A DNA stretch of 64,000 nt, taken from Rhabdophis nuchalis. Taxonomy: Eukaryota; Chordata; Lepidosauria; Squamata; Natricidae. Every line of letters begins with the position of its first letter. Within the stretch, counting starts at the first letter, position 1. Shown piece after piece: positions 1 to 40,839 of the stretch. Both the position numbers and the translations under genes were made by a program. The stretch is taken from contig CM077643.1 of assembly GCA_039707465.1 (NCBI GenBank), forward strand, positions 43,472,105 through 43,536,104, given 5' to 3'. The notes below the pieces were generated by a model. It had not been told where the DNA came from, did no database searches, and was given only the letters and a program-made list of their open reading frames with translations.

Positions 1-95
1 ACTTAAACCACCTGAAAAATTACCGCCCTGAGTCCTTTCAGGGAGAATAGGGCGGTATATAAATTTGAAAAATAAAATAAAATAAAATACTCTGC
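1..95 (+). mobile_element. L2-type LINE 3' tail
   Basis: The sequence around accgccctgagtcc and gggcggtatataaattt, followed by AAATA-type simple repeat, matches the 3' end of the L2 copy at 4185-4250. Confidence 0.65.
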
Positions 96-300
96 TACCT
101 CCTTTGAAGACTTCTAGCAAAGACAACCCACTTATTTATGTGGCAGCTTGTTTGACTGGCTGGTAGCTCTTACCATCAGGAAATTTCTTCTGAAATCTAG
201 CCTGAATCTGTTTCCCCATACTTTTAACATATGGTTTTATTATTGCCTTTTAGACATTAGAAAATATGTCTACTTCCACTTCGATGTGACAACCCTTCAG

Positions 301-790
301 CTATTTTGAAGGGGCAATCATATGTGGAGATGTGGAGACTCTAGAAAGAGTGCAGAGAAGAGCAACAAAGATGATTAAGGGACTAGAGACTAAAACATAT
401 GAAGAACAGTTGCATGAAATGGGTATGTCTAATTTAATAAAAAGGACTAGGGGAGACATGATAGCAGTGTTCCAATATCTCAGGGGTTGCCACAAAGAAG
501 AGGGAGTCAACTATTCTCCAAGGCACCTGAGGGCAGAACAAGAAGCAATGGGTGGAAACTAATCAAGGAGAGAAGCAACTTAGAACTTAGGAGAAATTTC
601 CTGACAGTTAGAACAATTAATCAGTGGAACAGCTTGCCTCCAGAAGTTGTGAATGCCCCAACACTGCAAGTCTTCAAGAAGATGTTGGATAGCCATTTGT
701 CTGAAATGGTATAGGGCATCCTGCCTAGGCAGGGAGTTGGACTCGATGACCTCCAAGGTCACTTCCAACTCTGTTATTGTATTGTATATC
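301..790 (+). mobile_element. CR1 LINE 3' fragment
   Basis: Translated plus strand gives the CR1 reverse transcriptase C terminus, LERVQRRATKMIKGLE, then RNFLTVRTINQWNSLPPEVV, broken by a frameshift near 540. The DNA tail GTTGGACTCGATGACCTCC is the CR1 3' end. Bases 800-1030 contain a further CR1-like piece in the opposite direction. Confidence 0.8.
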
Positions 791-1106
791 TGTTTGCACA
801 GTTTATTTTCTGAGGGCTAAACATATCCAGATAATTTAACCGTTCCTCACAAGGGTTTCAGTCCTCCTCTGTATTTGCTCCTAGTTGTTGCAGTCCGTTA
901 TGAAACAGGGTGCTCAGAATATGGGAGAGCAGTGTGGAAATCTTCAGAATTCTGCCCACTTTGTCTGCATGAATGCATCCTAGGATAGCATTTGTCTTTT
1001 TTGCAGCTGCATTACACTCCTGGCTAAGTTATGAGCAAGTACCCAAACACAATTTGTCATCTTATCAAATTCAGAGGGAACTCTCTCTGCAGTGCTGTCC
1101 AATTAC

Positions 1107-32052
<30,946 letters not shown>

Positions 32053-32600
32053 AGCCCCTCTTCTTCCTCCTCCCGCGCCTTGGGATGGGATGACGGGGGG
32101 GGGGGGAGGAGGGGAAGGGGCACGGAGCTGTTCCACTGCTCCCCGGCCCTGCCCGCAGGCCCGGCCAACCGCGGTCACATCCGCGTCTCCCAAGCCGCCG
32201 GCCCCGCCGCAAGCCGCAGCAGGCGCCGCCGCCGCTCCACTTTCCCAAGCCTGGGCCGCGGCTGCCTCGGTCTCACGCGCACTGCGCAAACGCAGAGGCC
32301 GGCCTAAAGCAACCGGGCAGGGTCCAGTTGCGCTCTCTAGCGGCCCCGGGAAGAGGACCGGAGGAAGAGGGAGTCGGCCTGTCGGGCAAGTGCCAATGGG
32401 AAAAGAAGGCGGCCCCTTCGGATACTCAGTGGAGGTGGGGCCGCCGGCTTGCCTCGCTTTTCCCTGAGGATGGCTTCTTGCTCGACAGTCGCTCAAGTGA
32501 AGTGCGGGCGGAGAGCGATTCTGGTGCCAGGAAGGCCGAGGCTAGGAAGAAATAGGAGGCTTCGCGGTTAGGCGGCCCGTCACGCTTTGATACCAGAAGC

Positions 32601-34150
32601 TGCCTAATCCTTCGCCGCCCTCTCCTTCGTTCGAGCTTCTTCTAAAATCACCCTCCAGAGATACTCCCCCAATCTCCTTTCCGTTAGTTATGTTGCCAGA
32701 GTATTGTGGAGAGTTGAAGTTCAACACATTTACGGTCTGCGTTGCCAATCCATCTCTATTTCAAGTCAAGGGGAGGAGGGGGACAGGAGCACTTCCAGAC
32801 TTACAAGATTCTGTTTAATGTAACCTTACAATGACATAGAATTAATTCATCAGGTTGTGTTTCCTGATTGCTCTACCCTACAAGGCTGAAAGTACTTCCC
32901 TTTCCCTATCTAATGTTTTACAGCCCCAAAACAAAGAGGGACTATTCTGAGTCTCTTGCGCCAATCACATTCCTACTGTTGGCTAAACTGCCTTTTAATC
33001 TCCTTGCCCTGGCTTCCAAATTCACTCCCACATATCAGAAAATGGCTAGAGGTTGAGCCAGGATGAGAGCATCATTCCCCATCTCACTCCTGTCAGACAT
33101 TCAAAATTGTACCCAATGCTGTTTCTGTGTTTAGGTCTGAATCCTGACTGGAAAGAATCCAGCTAATTGCTTCATCCAGAATCCACTAATGACCACCTTC
33201 CCCACAACAAAAAATTGCCCAGTATGGTGGGATCTAATGATTATTGAGGGGAGCGTGAACCAATCCCTCTAAGGGCAATCTCCTCTCTCAAGGATGCATT
33301 GAAAGATTTTAATCTTTCTACAATTTTGATAACTTAGACTCCAGGTGTAATTCTGATGGGCAGTGATACTAGGCTGGTGGAGTCCAGGAGGAGGGCATTC
33401 TCTGTTGTGACTATGGAACATCTCACCCACTGAGGTGAGATTGGCTCCCACCATTCTGTCCTTTCACAGGAGCCCGAGTTCTTAATGGGGGAACATTGCA
33501 TTGGAGACAGTTGTTGAATTAATAGGCAATTCCATCTCTCTCGCAGAACTGTGTCTCATAATTCCTAGTTAAGGAATGAAGTTGGTAAAGGCTGCCAGAA
33601 AATCTAGTGAAAGGAAATTATTAAACAATCAGTTTTGCACTCTAGTAGCCCATTGTTTTTCTAAAATGTTTCCTAACAGTAAGGCAACACTTAAGGGTTA
33701 AGGGAAATTATTATTACTTACCTTTTTTTAAAATCACTTTCTTTAGAAGGCAGAAGAGTAGTCAAGGCTTCAGTTGCTGCCCTTGAATGGCAAAAATGAA
33801 CTCTATTCCTAGTTCTAAAGGCTTGGACTTAGAATCTTGCTTAACTATAAGATAAATGATTGGAGCACAGTGTGTAGTGATGTCACAGACAATTTTCTGA
33901 TGCTTGTAGAACAAAGGCAGTTGGAGTATGAATAGAAAACCATCATTGGACAAATTACTTGCTAACTCCTTAATCTAGAACTAGTATTTTGACATAAAAG
34001 GCCATGATTCCAACTGGCTGTAAATAAGAAATAGCACTCAACAAAGATTCATCACCATCTAGAAAATGGTTCAACTTAAAGTCACAGTCCTAATGAAAAG
34101 AATTAATCGTTATGAGGTGGGATCAGAAAAGGTAGCACGTTTCTTTTACA
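32601..34150. other. spacer between the SOS2 CpG island and the 34.2-kb reading frame
   Basis: I see no conserved coding exon here. Bases 33350-33470 look like a worn LINE 3' coding fragment (compare the [15 protein letters not shown] stretch of L2). A first exon and intron of the 34.2-kb gene may be hidden here, but I cannot place a convincing donor. Confidence 0.4.
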
Positions 34151-34203
34151 TGTAGCTTTTTAAAAGAAAACAGCTTGGTTCAGAAGGGAGATTTGGCTTG
34201 CTG

Positions 34204-37200
34204 ATGCTGCAAAGGCTGTTACCTCAGGACCTCAGAATTAATTTAGCAATTTTGCTAAAAGAAAAGCTGAGTGATTTTGAAATTGTACTTGCCCAGATAA
34301 ATCCTGGGAATGAGGAAATACTCAATTTGGAGAATCTGGAACCTACTTTTAACACAAATGAGAATTATACTCAGATCAGTCACTATCAGAAAAGTGGATA
34401 TTCTGTGCAAGTAATGGAACAAGAACTTAGAAAGAAGGTTTCTGAAAAAAATGTGGTAGATGAGTCTCTGCAAACAGATAGCAAAGTGAGCATTTTTAGA
34501 CGAAAAGAAATAATGGATGAAAGTGAGCAGACAAATATGTCTGCAAGGACAAGTTGTGTAACACCTCTTAAGAAACAATTACAGTCCAACAGCCCTCAAC
34601 TCCAAGACCAAGAATCCTATTGTAATAATCAGCAGCCTGTTGCTTACCAGCCTTTACAAACCCCAAAGTCTTTTCAAGATGGCTTTGAACAGGAGGTTAT
34701 TTTTCCTGAAGAGACAGAAATAAAAAAACCTTGTGTGCAAGATGAAACCAAACAGCTAGAAAAGTTTGATAGTCAGCAAATAAAGACACAAGTTCCACAC
34801 CATGGTAGCCAAGGTATAAACAGACTGGAATCTCAGCACAGCTGCAAGCAAGCCATTTGTGCTCAAAATCTACCAAACAAAACATTTTCTCAGGGACAGC
34901 CTTTGAACAAAGAAAGGACTTGGATTTGTGAAAGAACAGGTCAGAGGATATCTAGCTATCAGCAAACCAGTATTGTTTGGGGCCCAGAAACACTTTCAGA
35001 ACTTTTACTTCCTTTTCATCAATCCACGTTAAGAAACAATTCAGAAAGAGAAACATTAAACACTGAAAAATTGCCAACATTTTCTGGGGCTTCTGAAATG
35101 AAACCTGTGTCACAAGAATCTCAACATAGTACACAACAGCTCCAGGGGCAAGCATTAGAACAAATTTCTCAAATGCACATGGTACAAGAATCTTGGCACT
35201 GTATTAAGCAGTCAGAGGGACAGGAATCAGGCAGTGATTGTAAGTCTGTAGGTGTACAAGGCTCTCAGGACAGTATTCAACAGCCAGAAGAGCAAGAATC
35301 AAGGCATGATACTCAATCTGTTGCAGCACAGGATTCTTGGCATGGTATTATTCAACAGCCAGAGTGGCAAGAATCAAGACGAGGTAGTCGATCTGTTGCA
35401 GTACAAGAATCTTGCCACAGTATTCAACAGCCAGAGGAGCAAGAATCCAGGCGAGATAGTCGATCTGTTGCAGTACAAGAATCTTGGCATGGTATTCAAC
35501 AGCCAGAGGGGCAAGAATCAAGACAAGGTAGTCAATCTGTTGCAGTAGAAGAATGTCAGTGCAGTATTCAAAAGCGACAGGGGCAAGAATCAAAGCGAGC
35601 TAGTCAAGAACCTGTAGTACCAGAATCCCAATATAATATTCAAGAGCCAAAAATATTTGGAGTACAGCAGGAGACCCAGTTAAGAGACCAACAAGTAGAA
35701 ACAGAAAAAACAAAATCAGAGGGGAAAAAAACAAAGCGACGTAAAAAAATACGGAAAATTAAAATTGACCAAGCTCAGCAGACAGATAGTACTCAGAGTC
35801 TGAAAAGAGAGTTGCTTGAAAAAAGTTTACAGACTGATACGGTTAACATTGCAAAAATTAGAACACAATTAGGAATGCAAGAATCTCGCCATGGTAGTCA
35901 TCAGTATGACTTGCCAAAAACAGGTAAGCCTATTATTTCAGACCTCTGCATTGATAGTCTGCCACAAAAACAAACAAAAGATTTTCACCAAGGAGTCAAG
36001 CCAATTGACATTCCAGAATTTCGCTCTTGCAGTCTACCAGCCAATTTACCAGATACTCTCCATGATAGCGAGCAAAGTGAAGTGCAAGAATTTCGACACA
36101 GTAGTCTCCCTCTTGAAGATCGGCAAGTTTATCACAACAGACCTATAGCTGGGTTAAAAGAATTTGAACGTGATAGTCATCAATTAAAAAAAAAAGATAA
36201 TCAAAATGATATGTTATTTGGACTAAAGCAAAAATCGCAGCATGGTAGCCTAGGGGCAGAAAACAAAATTGATGATGCAAAGGAGCCCTATGGGACAATT
36301 GCTTCTGATAATACAACAATGCCACTGAAACAAAAGATGTCATTTGGTCAACAGACATACAGCATCATTTCTTTGGAGGAAACTACTTGGTTAAACCGAA
36401 GATCTGGCAAATTAATGCAAAACCACAGTCAACAGACTAATGATAGTTGGCTTCAGAATTATAGAGAGAAAAAACAGAAACTTACCAGTAAAGAAGCACT
36501 ATCAAAGAGTAATGAGTCTCAGGTTCAAAAGTCTCAAAGAATTAGCTCAGAGTCAGGGACCAATGAACAGTATACTGCCCTTGAGACTAGAAACAGAGAA
36601 CAGGCTGCTGTGCTTGAGTCCCATGAGGACAGTAAGCACTCCCCAAGTTTAGAATCCCGAAGAAGCAGCAAACAGCCTATATCCCTTGAAATTGAGAACG
36701 CAAGTGAACTGCCTGCTATATCAGACTCTTGGAAAGATAAACTATCTTTTGTTCCAGAATCTCAAACAAATGGTGAAAGGTTTGCCATACTTTATTCCCA
36801 GAAGGATGGTGGCCAGGTCACCATTCCAGAATATCAAAAGGATAGCAACAAATCCATGATCTTAGAGTTTGGGAAAAGTACAGAGGTGACTGCTACCACA
36901 GAATTCCAGAAAGGCAATGAAGACCCCACTTTATCTGAATCCCCAGAGGACACTAATTACCCAACTCCTCCTAACTCCCAAAGGAGCAGCAAAGAATTTG
37001 TTTTCCCTGTATCTGAAAGATGTAGTGAAAAATATACAGTATCTGAATCTTTGAGGACCAGTGAAGAAACTGAGTCCCAGATGACCAATGAGCCACCGAA
37101 CATCATGCAGCTTCACAGGACTAACGAACAGCCTCCTGCAAGTGAATCAAAAACTAGTGAATTATTTCATGAGAAATGGGAGGCCAATGAACCATTTTTG

Positions 37201-39318
37201 CTTAAATCCCAGGGAGGCATGGAATTTCCCAACATACCCCATTCCCGCAGAGTTAGTGCACCTCCCAGCATGTACCAGTCCCAGAACTCCAGGGAACCAC
37301 CCAACTTGCCCCAGTCCAGGAGAGCTAGTGAAACACTCATATCCCAGAAGATTCTTGAACCACATCTTGTATGTGGGTTCCAGAAGGCAGATCGTCCCTC
37401 AGTTTTTGAGTCACAGAGGGAAAGTATGCAACCCATTTCTTCAGAGTCTGAAATGGGCAGTGAATATCCCCCTTTGCTTGACTTTCAGAAAGGCAGTGAA
37501 CAGCCTGCTATTCCAGAATTATCAGAATGCAATGAACTTGAACCCCCAAAGGGCAATGAACAACTTACTGTATCTGAATCCCAAAAGGATAGCAAACAGC
37601 CTGCCATCCCTGAACCCCAAAGGAGCACTGAACTACTGATTGAATGCAGATGCAGGAGGGACACTGTGAAGCCAGATACATCAGAATCTCAAACGTGTAG
37701 TGAATCACTCACCATGCCCAAATCTCAGAGAGATAGTGAGCAAGCCATCATGCCTGAGTCTTGGAGTGTAAACCAGCAACCCACTACATTACTGCCTCAA
37801 TGGGAAAGTAAACAACCTGTTGTGGTAGAGGCAGAACATCAGCTGGTTGCAGATAAAATGAACAAAGTGGATGAGGGTAATACTCTTGAAAGTGACATAA
37901 ATGATTCAAAACAAAAGCCTTCGTGTGCTTCAAAAGCTCAGCAAACTTACAGCATTATTTCAGTTGGAATGAACACCTGGAAAAACAGAAAAACTGGTAA
38001 AATAATGACATGTAGTAGTCAACAAACTGAAAGAAGTTGGCTTCAGGAGCATAGAGCAAGAAAAGCAAATATCACACCTAAGGGAAGTTTTGCTAGGAAT
38101 TCCACACCTGAAGAAAAAAAGACTGAACTTAATAAAATACATCGTGTTGAGGATGACAGAAAGGAAATTATAGCACCGCAAGATACTTGTAAGAAGGAGT
38201 CTCAGCCTGAGAATCAGATGGTGGCAGCAGCCCCGTTGATTAAAGAGAAAGAACACCTACAGGAGGATGCTTTAATAGATGCAGTTCCAAAGCCTGAGTT
38301 ATTAGCTTCACAGCTATCTGGCAAAGAGATGGTGATATCCAAAGTGTTAACAGTATCTCAACAGGCCAGCAAAGAAGCAGAAATGGCAGCAACTCAACAA
38401 GCTAGCCAGAAGACAAAAACATCTCAACAGGCAGAAGATATATCATCCCAGCAGACCAGTCAACAGCAAGAAATAATAGCCTCTGAAGGGATGCCTCTAC
38501 AAATAAGCAGCAAATTGGATTTGGAACAGGAACTCCGTCAAGGAAGTAAGCAGTCTGTGAAACATGAATTTAACTATGATGACATCCTTTGGAGTACACC
38601 CTCAAATGATGCACAGCAGCCTTATGAGTCTGCAAGCAGGAGTACCCTTGACAGTTCATCATCATATGTAGAGGGAGAAGATGAAGCTCTGCAGACATAT
38701 AGCAGAATTTCTCTAGAAAAGGGTGTCTGGCTAAACAGAAAAACTGGAAAAGTACTGATAAATCATAGCCAGCAGACAAGTATGAGCTTGCTTAGTAAAA
38801 CACTCTTGGAGAACAATGGAAATTCTGCAGGTTGTCCCAAACCACCCATATCTGATGTGAAATTGAATGAAGCAAAATTTGATCAGCAAACCTGTAGTGG
38901 CAATAAATCATCTGAAAGTGCTATATCGAATCTCAGCATTCAACAATCTTGGGATGAGATGCAGAGTATTGATGAAGTTGAGAAAGTGCTAGTTTCTCGT
39001 ATAAGTAGGGATATTTTGAGTGCACAATCCTTAGCTTATGTAGAGATGGAATATGAAACTTCGCTCACTTATGATGCAATATCCATGCCAAAAGGAAGCT
39101 GGATAAATCTTAAAACTGGCAAAGTGCTAGTATCTCGTTATCAACAAACAGATGAATCGTCCTTTCAGAAAACTAAGGAAGACATTCAACCATTCAACCG
39201 GCATCCTAGCTATACACCTGATCTGAGTTATTATGATATGAGCGATAGACAGGTAAATGAAGGTTCACAACAAACCTGTAGTGATGCAGATATGGAATCT
39301 GAAATGCCTGATGGATAA
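34204..39318 (+). CDS. unrecognised giant single-exon reading frame, repeat-built Gln/Ser/Glu-rich protein (about 1,704 aa)
   Basis: I do not recognise this gene. The frame runs 5.1 kb without a stop in DNA whose other frames close often, ending TAA at 39316. The first ATG in frame is 34204; the frame is open back to 34156, just after an in-frame TAG at 34153-34155, and AG dinucleotides at 34172-34173 and 34182-34183 could be splice acceptors, so the true start may be in an upstream exon. Residue numbers below count 34198 as codon 1. Visible parts: a hydrophobic, amphipathic N terminus (LRINLAILLKEKLSDFEIVL, about 12-31), a 24-residue repeat (329-484), a strongly basic cluster at 510-522 (KKTKRRKKIRKIK, nuclear-signal-like), a 12-residue repeat (808-1211), four full copies of a 30-residue module (718, 1248, 1498, 1622) with a partial one at 241-258, and many Gln-Thr motifs. 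There is no signal peptide, membrane segment or enzyme motif. It is probably disordered and scaffold-like (inference). The polyadenylation signal is at 39423. The protein shows no reverse transcriptase, integrase or Gag-like motif. Confidence 0.75.
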   Translation: MLQRLLPQDLRINLAILLKEKLSDFEIVLAQINPGNEEILNLENLEPTFNTNENYTQISHYQKSGYSVQVMEQELRKKVSEKNVVDESLQTDSKVSIFRRKEIMDESEQTNMSARTSCVTPLKKQLQSNSPQLQDQESYCNNQQPVAYQPLQTPKSFQDGFEQEVIFPEETEIKKPCVQDETKQLEKFDSQQIKTQVPHHGSQGINRLESQHSCKQAICAQNLPNKTFSQGQPLNKERTWICERTGQRISSYQQTSIVWGPETLSELLLPFHQSTLRNNSERETLNTEKLPTFSGASEMKPVSQESQHSTQQLQGQALEQISQMHMVQESWHCIKQSEGQESGSDCKSVGVQGSQDSIQQPEEQESRHDTQSVAAQDSWHGIIQQPEWQESRRGSRSVAVQESCHSIQQPEEQESRRDSRSVAVQESWHGIQQPEGQESRQGSQSVAVEECQCSIQKRQGQESKRASQEPVVPESQYNIQEPKIFGVQQETQLRDQQVETEKTKSEGKKTKRRKKIRKIKIDQAQQTDSTQSLKRELLEKSLQTDTVNIAKIRTQLGMQESRHGSHQYDLPKTGKPIISDLCIDSLPQKQTKDFHQGVKPIDIPEFRSCSLPANLPDTLHDSEQSEVQEFRHSSLPLEDRQVYHNRPIAGLKEFERDSHQLKKKDNQNDMLFGLKQKSQHGSLGAENKIDDAKEPYGTIASDNTTMPLKQKMSFGQQTYSIISLEETTWLNRRSGKLMQNHSQQTNDSWLQNYREKKQKLTSKEALSKSNESQVQKSQRISSESGTNEQYTALETRNREQAAVLESHEDSKHSPSLESRRSSKQPISLEIENASELPAISDSWKDKLSFVPESQTNGERFAILYSQKDGGQVTIPEYQKDSNKSMILEFGKSTEVTATTEFQKGNEDPTLSESPEDTNYPTPPNSQRSSKEFVFPVSERCSEKYTVSESLRTSEETESQMTNEPPNIMQLHRTNEQPPASESKTSELFHEKWEANEPFLLKSQGGMEFPNIPHSRRVSAPPSMYQSQNSREPPNLPQSRRASETLISQKILEPHLVCGFQKADRPSVFESQRESMQPISSESEMGSEYPPLLDFQKGSEQPAIPELSECNELEPPKGNEQLTVSESQKDSKQPAIPEPQRSTELLIECRCRRDTVKPDTSESQTCSESLTMPKSQRDSEQAIMPESWSVNQQPTTLLPQWESKQPVVVEAEHQLVADKMNKVDEGNTLESDINDSKQKPSCASKAQQTYSIISVGMNTWKNRKTGKIMTCSSQQTERSWLQEHRARKANITPKGSFARNSTPEEKKTELNKIHRVEDDRKEIIAPQDTCKKESQPENQMVAAAPLIKEKEHLQEDALIDAVPKPELLASQLSGKEMVISKVLTVSQQASKEAEMAATQQASQKTKTSQQAEDISSQQTSQQQEIIASEGMPLQISSKLDLEQELRQGSKQSVKHEFNYDDILWSTPSNDAQQPYESASRSTLDSSSSYVEGEDEALQTYSRISLEKGVWLNRKTGKVLINHSQQTSMSLLSKTLLENNGNSAGCPKPPISDVKLNEAKFDQQTCSGNKSSESAISNLSIQQSWDEMQSIDEVEKVLVSRISRDILSAQSLAYVEMEYETSLTYDAISMPKGSWINLKTGKVLVSRYQQTDESSFQKTKEDIQPFNRHPSYTPDLSYYDMSDRQVNEGSQQTCSDADMESEMPDG
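34918..34971 (+). repeat. partial copy of the 30-residue Trp/Gly/QQT module
   Basis: Residues 241-258 of the large frame read TWICERTGQRISSYQQTS. This matches the second half of the full module: Trp, then (R/K)TGx, then QQT about seven residues later. The N-terminal TYSxIS part is absent. Confidence 0.55.
35182..35649 (+). repeat. 24-residue (72-nt) coding tandem repeat, about 6.5 units
   Basis: Within the large frame, residues 329-484 repeat a unit like VQESWHGIQQPEGQESRQGS followed by xSVA. Units begin near residues 329, 353, 377 and onward; the third has one extra Ile. Central units are nearly identical, the first and last more diverged, as expected for recent unequal exchange in the middle of the array. 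Confidence 0.85.
36349..36438 (+). repeat. 30-residue module, copy A
   Basis: Residues 718-747 of the large frame begin QQTYSIISLEETTWLNRRSG and end in HSQQT. The module core is TYSxIS, five variable residues, WLNRxxGK, then a terminal QQT. Confidence 0.8.
36619..37830 (+). repeat. 12-residue (36-nt) coding tandem repeat, about 34 units
   Basis: Within the large frame, residues 808-1211 repeat the pattern S-Q-(K/R)-x-S-(E/K)-Q-P-x-(I/L)-x-E, for example SQKDSKQPAIPE and SQRDSEQAIMPE. Most units are exactly 12 residues; a few are 8-11 or longer. The units are much diverged in sequence but keep their register, which suggests an old array under constraint on the protein. Confidence 0.85.
37939..38028 (+). 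repeat. 30-residue module, copy B
   Basis: Residues 1248-1277 begin QQTYSIISVGMNTWKNRKTG and end SSQQT. The position of every conserved residue matches copy A without gaps. Both A and B are followed by a SW-Leu-Gln stretch (SWLQN, SWLQE). Confidence 0.8.
38689..38778 (+). repeat. 30-residue module, copy C
   Basis: Residues 1498-1527 begin LQTYSRISLEKGVWLNRKTG and end HSQQT, colinear with copies A and B. Confidence 0.8.
39061..39150 (+). repeat. 30-residue module, copy D
   Basis: Residues 1622-1651 begin SLTYDAISMPKGSWINLKTG and end RYQQT. This is the most diverged full copy, 55 residues before the C terminus. Confidence 0.78.
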
Positions 39319-39422
39319 GATTATTGCTTTGAAGTAATTAAGACTGAGAAATAGAGACTTGTGTTATTAAAAAGAAACTTGGAATTTTGGTGGCTGGAGC
39401 ATACAAGAAAGGAAGATAGTGA

Positions 39423-39428
39423 AATAAA
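39423..39428 (+). promoter_or_regulatory. candidate polyadenylation signal of the large frame
   Basis: A consensus AATAAA lies about 105 bases after the TAA stop. In such AT-rich DNA this motif is common, so support is modest. Confidence 0.4.
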
Positions 39429-40735
39429 ATTAAAAATGGGGAAAACTGCCTTTGTTGTGGTTCATCTGATTCAGGGATAAATAATATTTTTATGGCTCCA
39501 TATCTCTTCCTCACTACTTTACAGGAGACATGGTAGACTGAAGTTCAGCTCTGTTTACAAATATGCATTCATTACTTCCTACTTGCAAAGGGATGACTGG
39601 CATATCTGAATGAGCCTTTAGTTAAATACCATGATGATATTATTATTTACTTTATTCATAAAACATGAAACCTATTATTATTATTATTATTATTGTTGTT
39701 GTATTATTCCATATCACTTCCTATAATTGAAATAAATATGCCTATTATAAAAGCATGGTATAGATGACTTTTTGAAGGAAGCTTCAGTATTTTAATATTT
39801 AACCAGCATACTATTAATTCTCAACATTGTTTCCCTTAATTGAATGTGACTGCCTCCATTTAATCAATTAAAATACAATTAGTAAATCTACTTACTGAAA
39901 ACAATTAAGCTCTACAGCCTTTTCTTTTAAGTTCCTATTGGAAATCTTTTATTTATTTATTCTGGTAGTAAAATTTTTTGAATCTCACCCCTGAAATGCA
40001 AGTTTTCTCCAGAGTTATTTTTCACTAAATTCAGAACTCATGTATCAGTGTAGTCTGTGGTAAGAATTTTATGAAATGATTTAATCCACTAAGATTACCT
40101 TTAGTTTTCAAAATGAAGAAAAACCATGTTGCGTAAATTATGCAGGTGAATTGTACACAAAATTTCTTAACTACTCAGTAGAAATACTTCTGCTTGTTTT
40201 AAAATAAAAATACGCAATAAACACAGAACCTTTATACACCCTTTGATTTAAGAAGCAGTGATTATATATGTCTCTAAATCTTAATATAATCTTTTTTACC
40301 TCTTAGATGTACATTGGTGGGAAATTGTAGATTGTGTTTGTAAAAATTGTTGACCCAGTCAACAATTAGAAAAAAGATCTTGGGCAACCACTGTTTGAAT
40401 AGAAAATGCTGGCTAACAATTAATAATCTGTGTATAGAAAAAAAATCTGTATTCTGACCTGTGTAACTATTTTTCTCTTTTTATTGGAATCAAACCCAAA
40501 TATGCAGTGAGATTTGCAGCGTGTTTTGTACCTCAAACCATTGCAGCTCCACTTTAATTTAAAACTGTACAATGGAAAGAGATATTGTTTCAATGATTCC
40601 TAAATGTATTTTATTTGGACCTTAATTTCTTTAAAATTTAAAATCTTGAAAAAGTCAAATAGTAAACTGTTTAATAGCCTATCGAATTTATAAATATGCT
40701 ATAAGTGGAATCTTACATCAAAGAATCCTATAGAA

Positions 40736-40839
40736 CAGGGGTCTCCAACCTTTGCAACTTTAAGTCTGAAGCTTTGCTGGCTGGAGAATTCTGGGAGCTG
40801 AAGTCCTTCAGACTTAAAGTTGCAAAGGTTGGACCCCTG
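40736..40839. mobile_element. 104-bp hairpin MITE (hAT-like)
   Basis: Long inverted ends: caggggtctccaacctttgc extends through aactttaagtctgaag, and the right end is its near-complement finishing ggttggacccctg. Flanks ctatagaa and ctatagat are a 7/8 target duplication. Confidence 0.85.

Noticed and set aside
35182..37830. CRISPR-like or satellite explanation for the repeated units of the large frame
   Set aside because: Units are contiguous coding repeats in one frame with no spacers, and the genome is eukaryotic.
34204..39318. Retroelement or viral Gag/polyprotein origin of the large frame
   Set aside because: No zinc knuckle, protease, polymerase or integrase motif and no terminal repeats around it; a database search would be needed to be certain.
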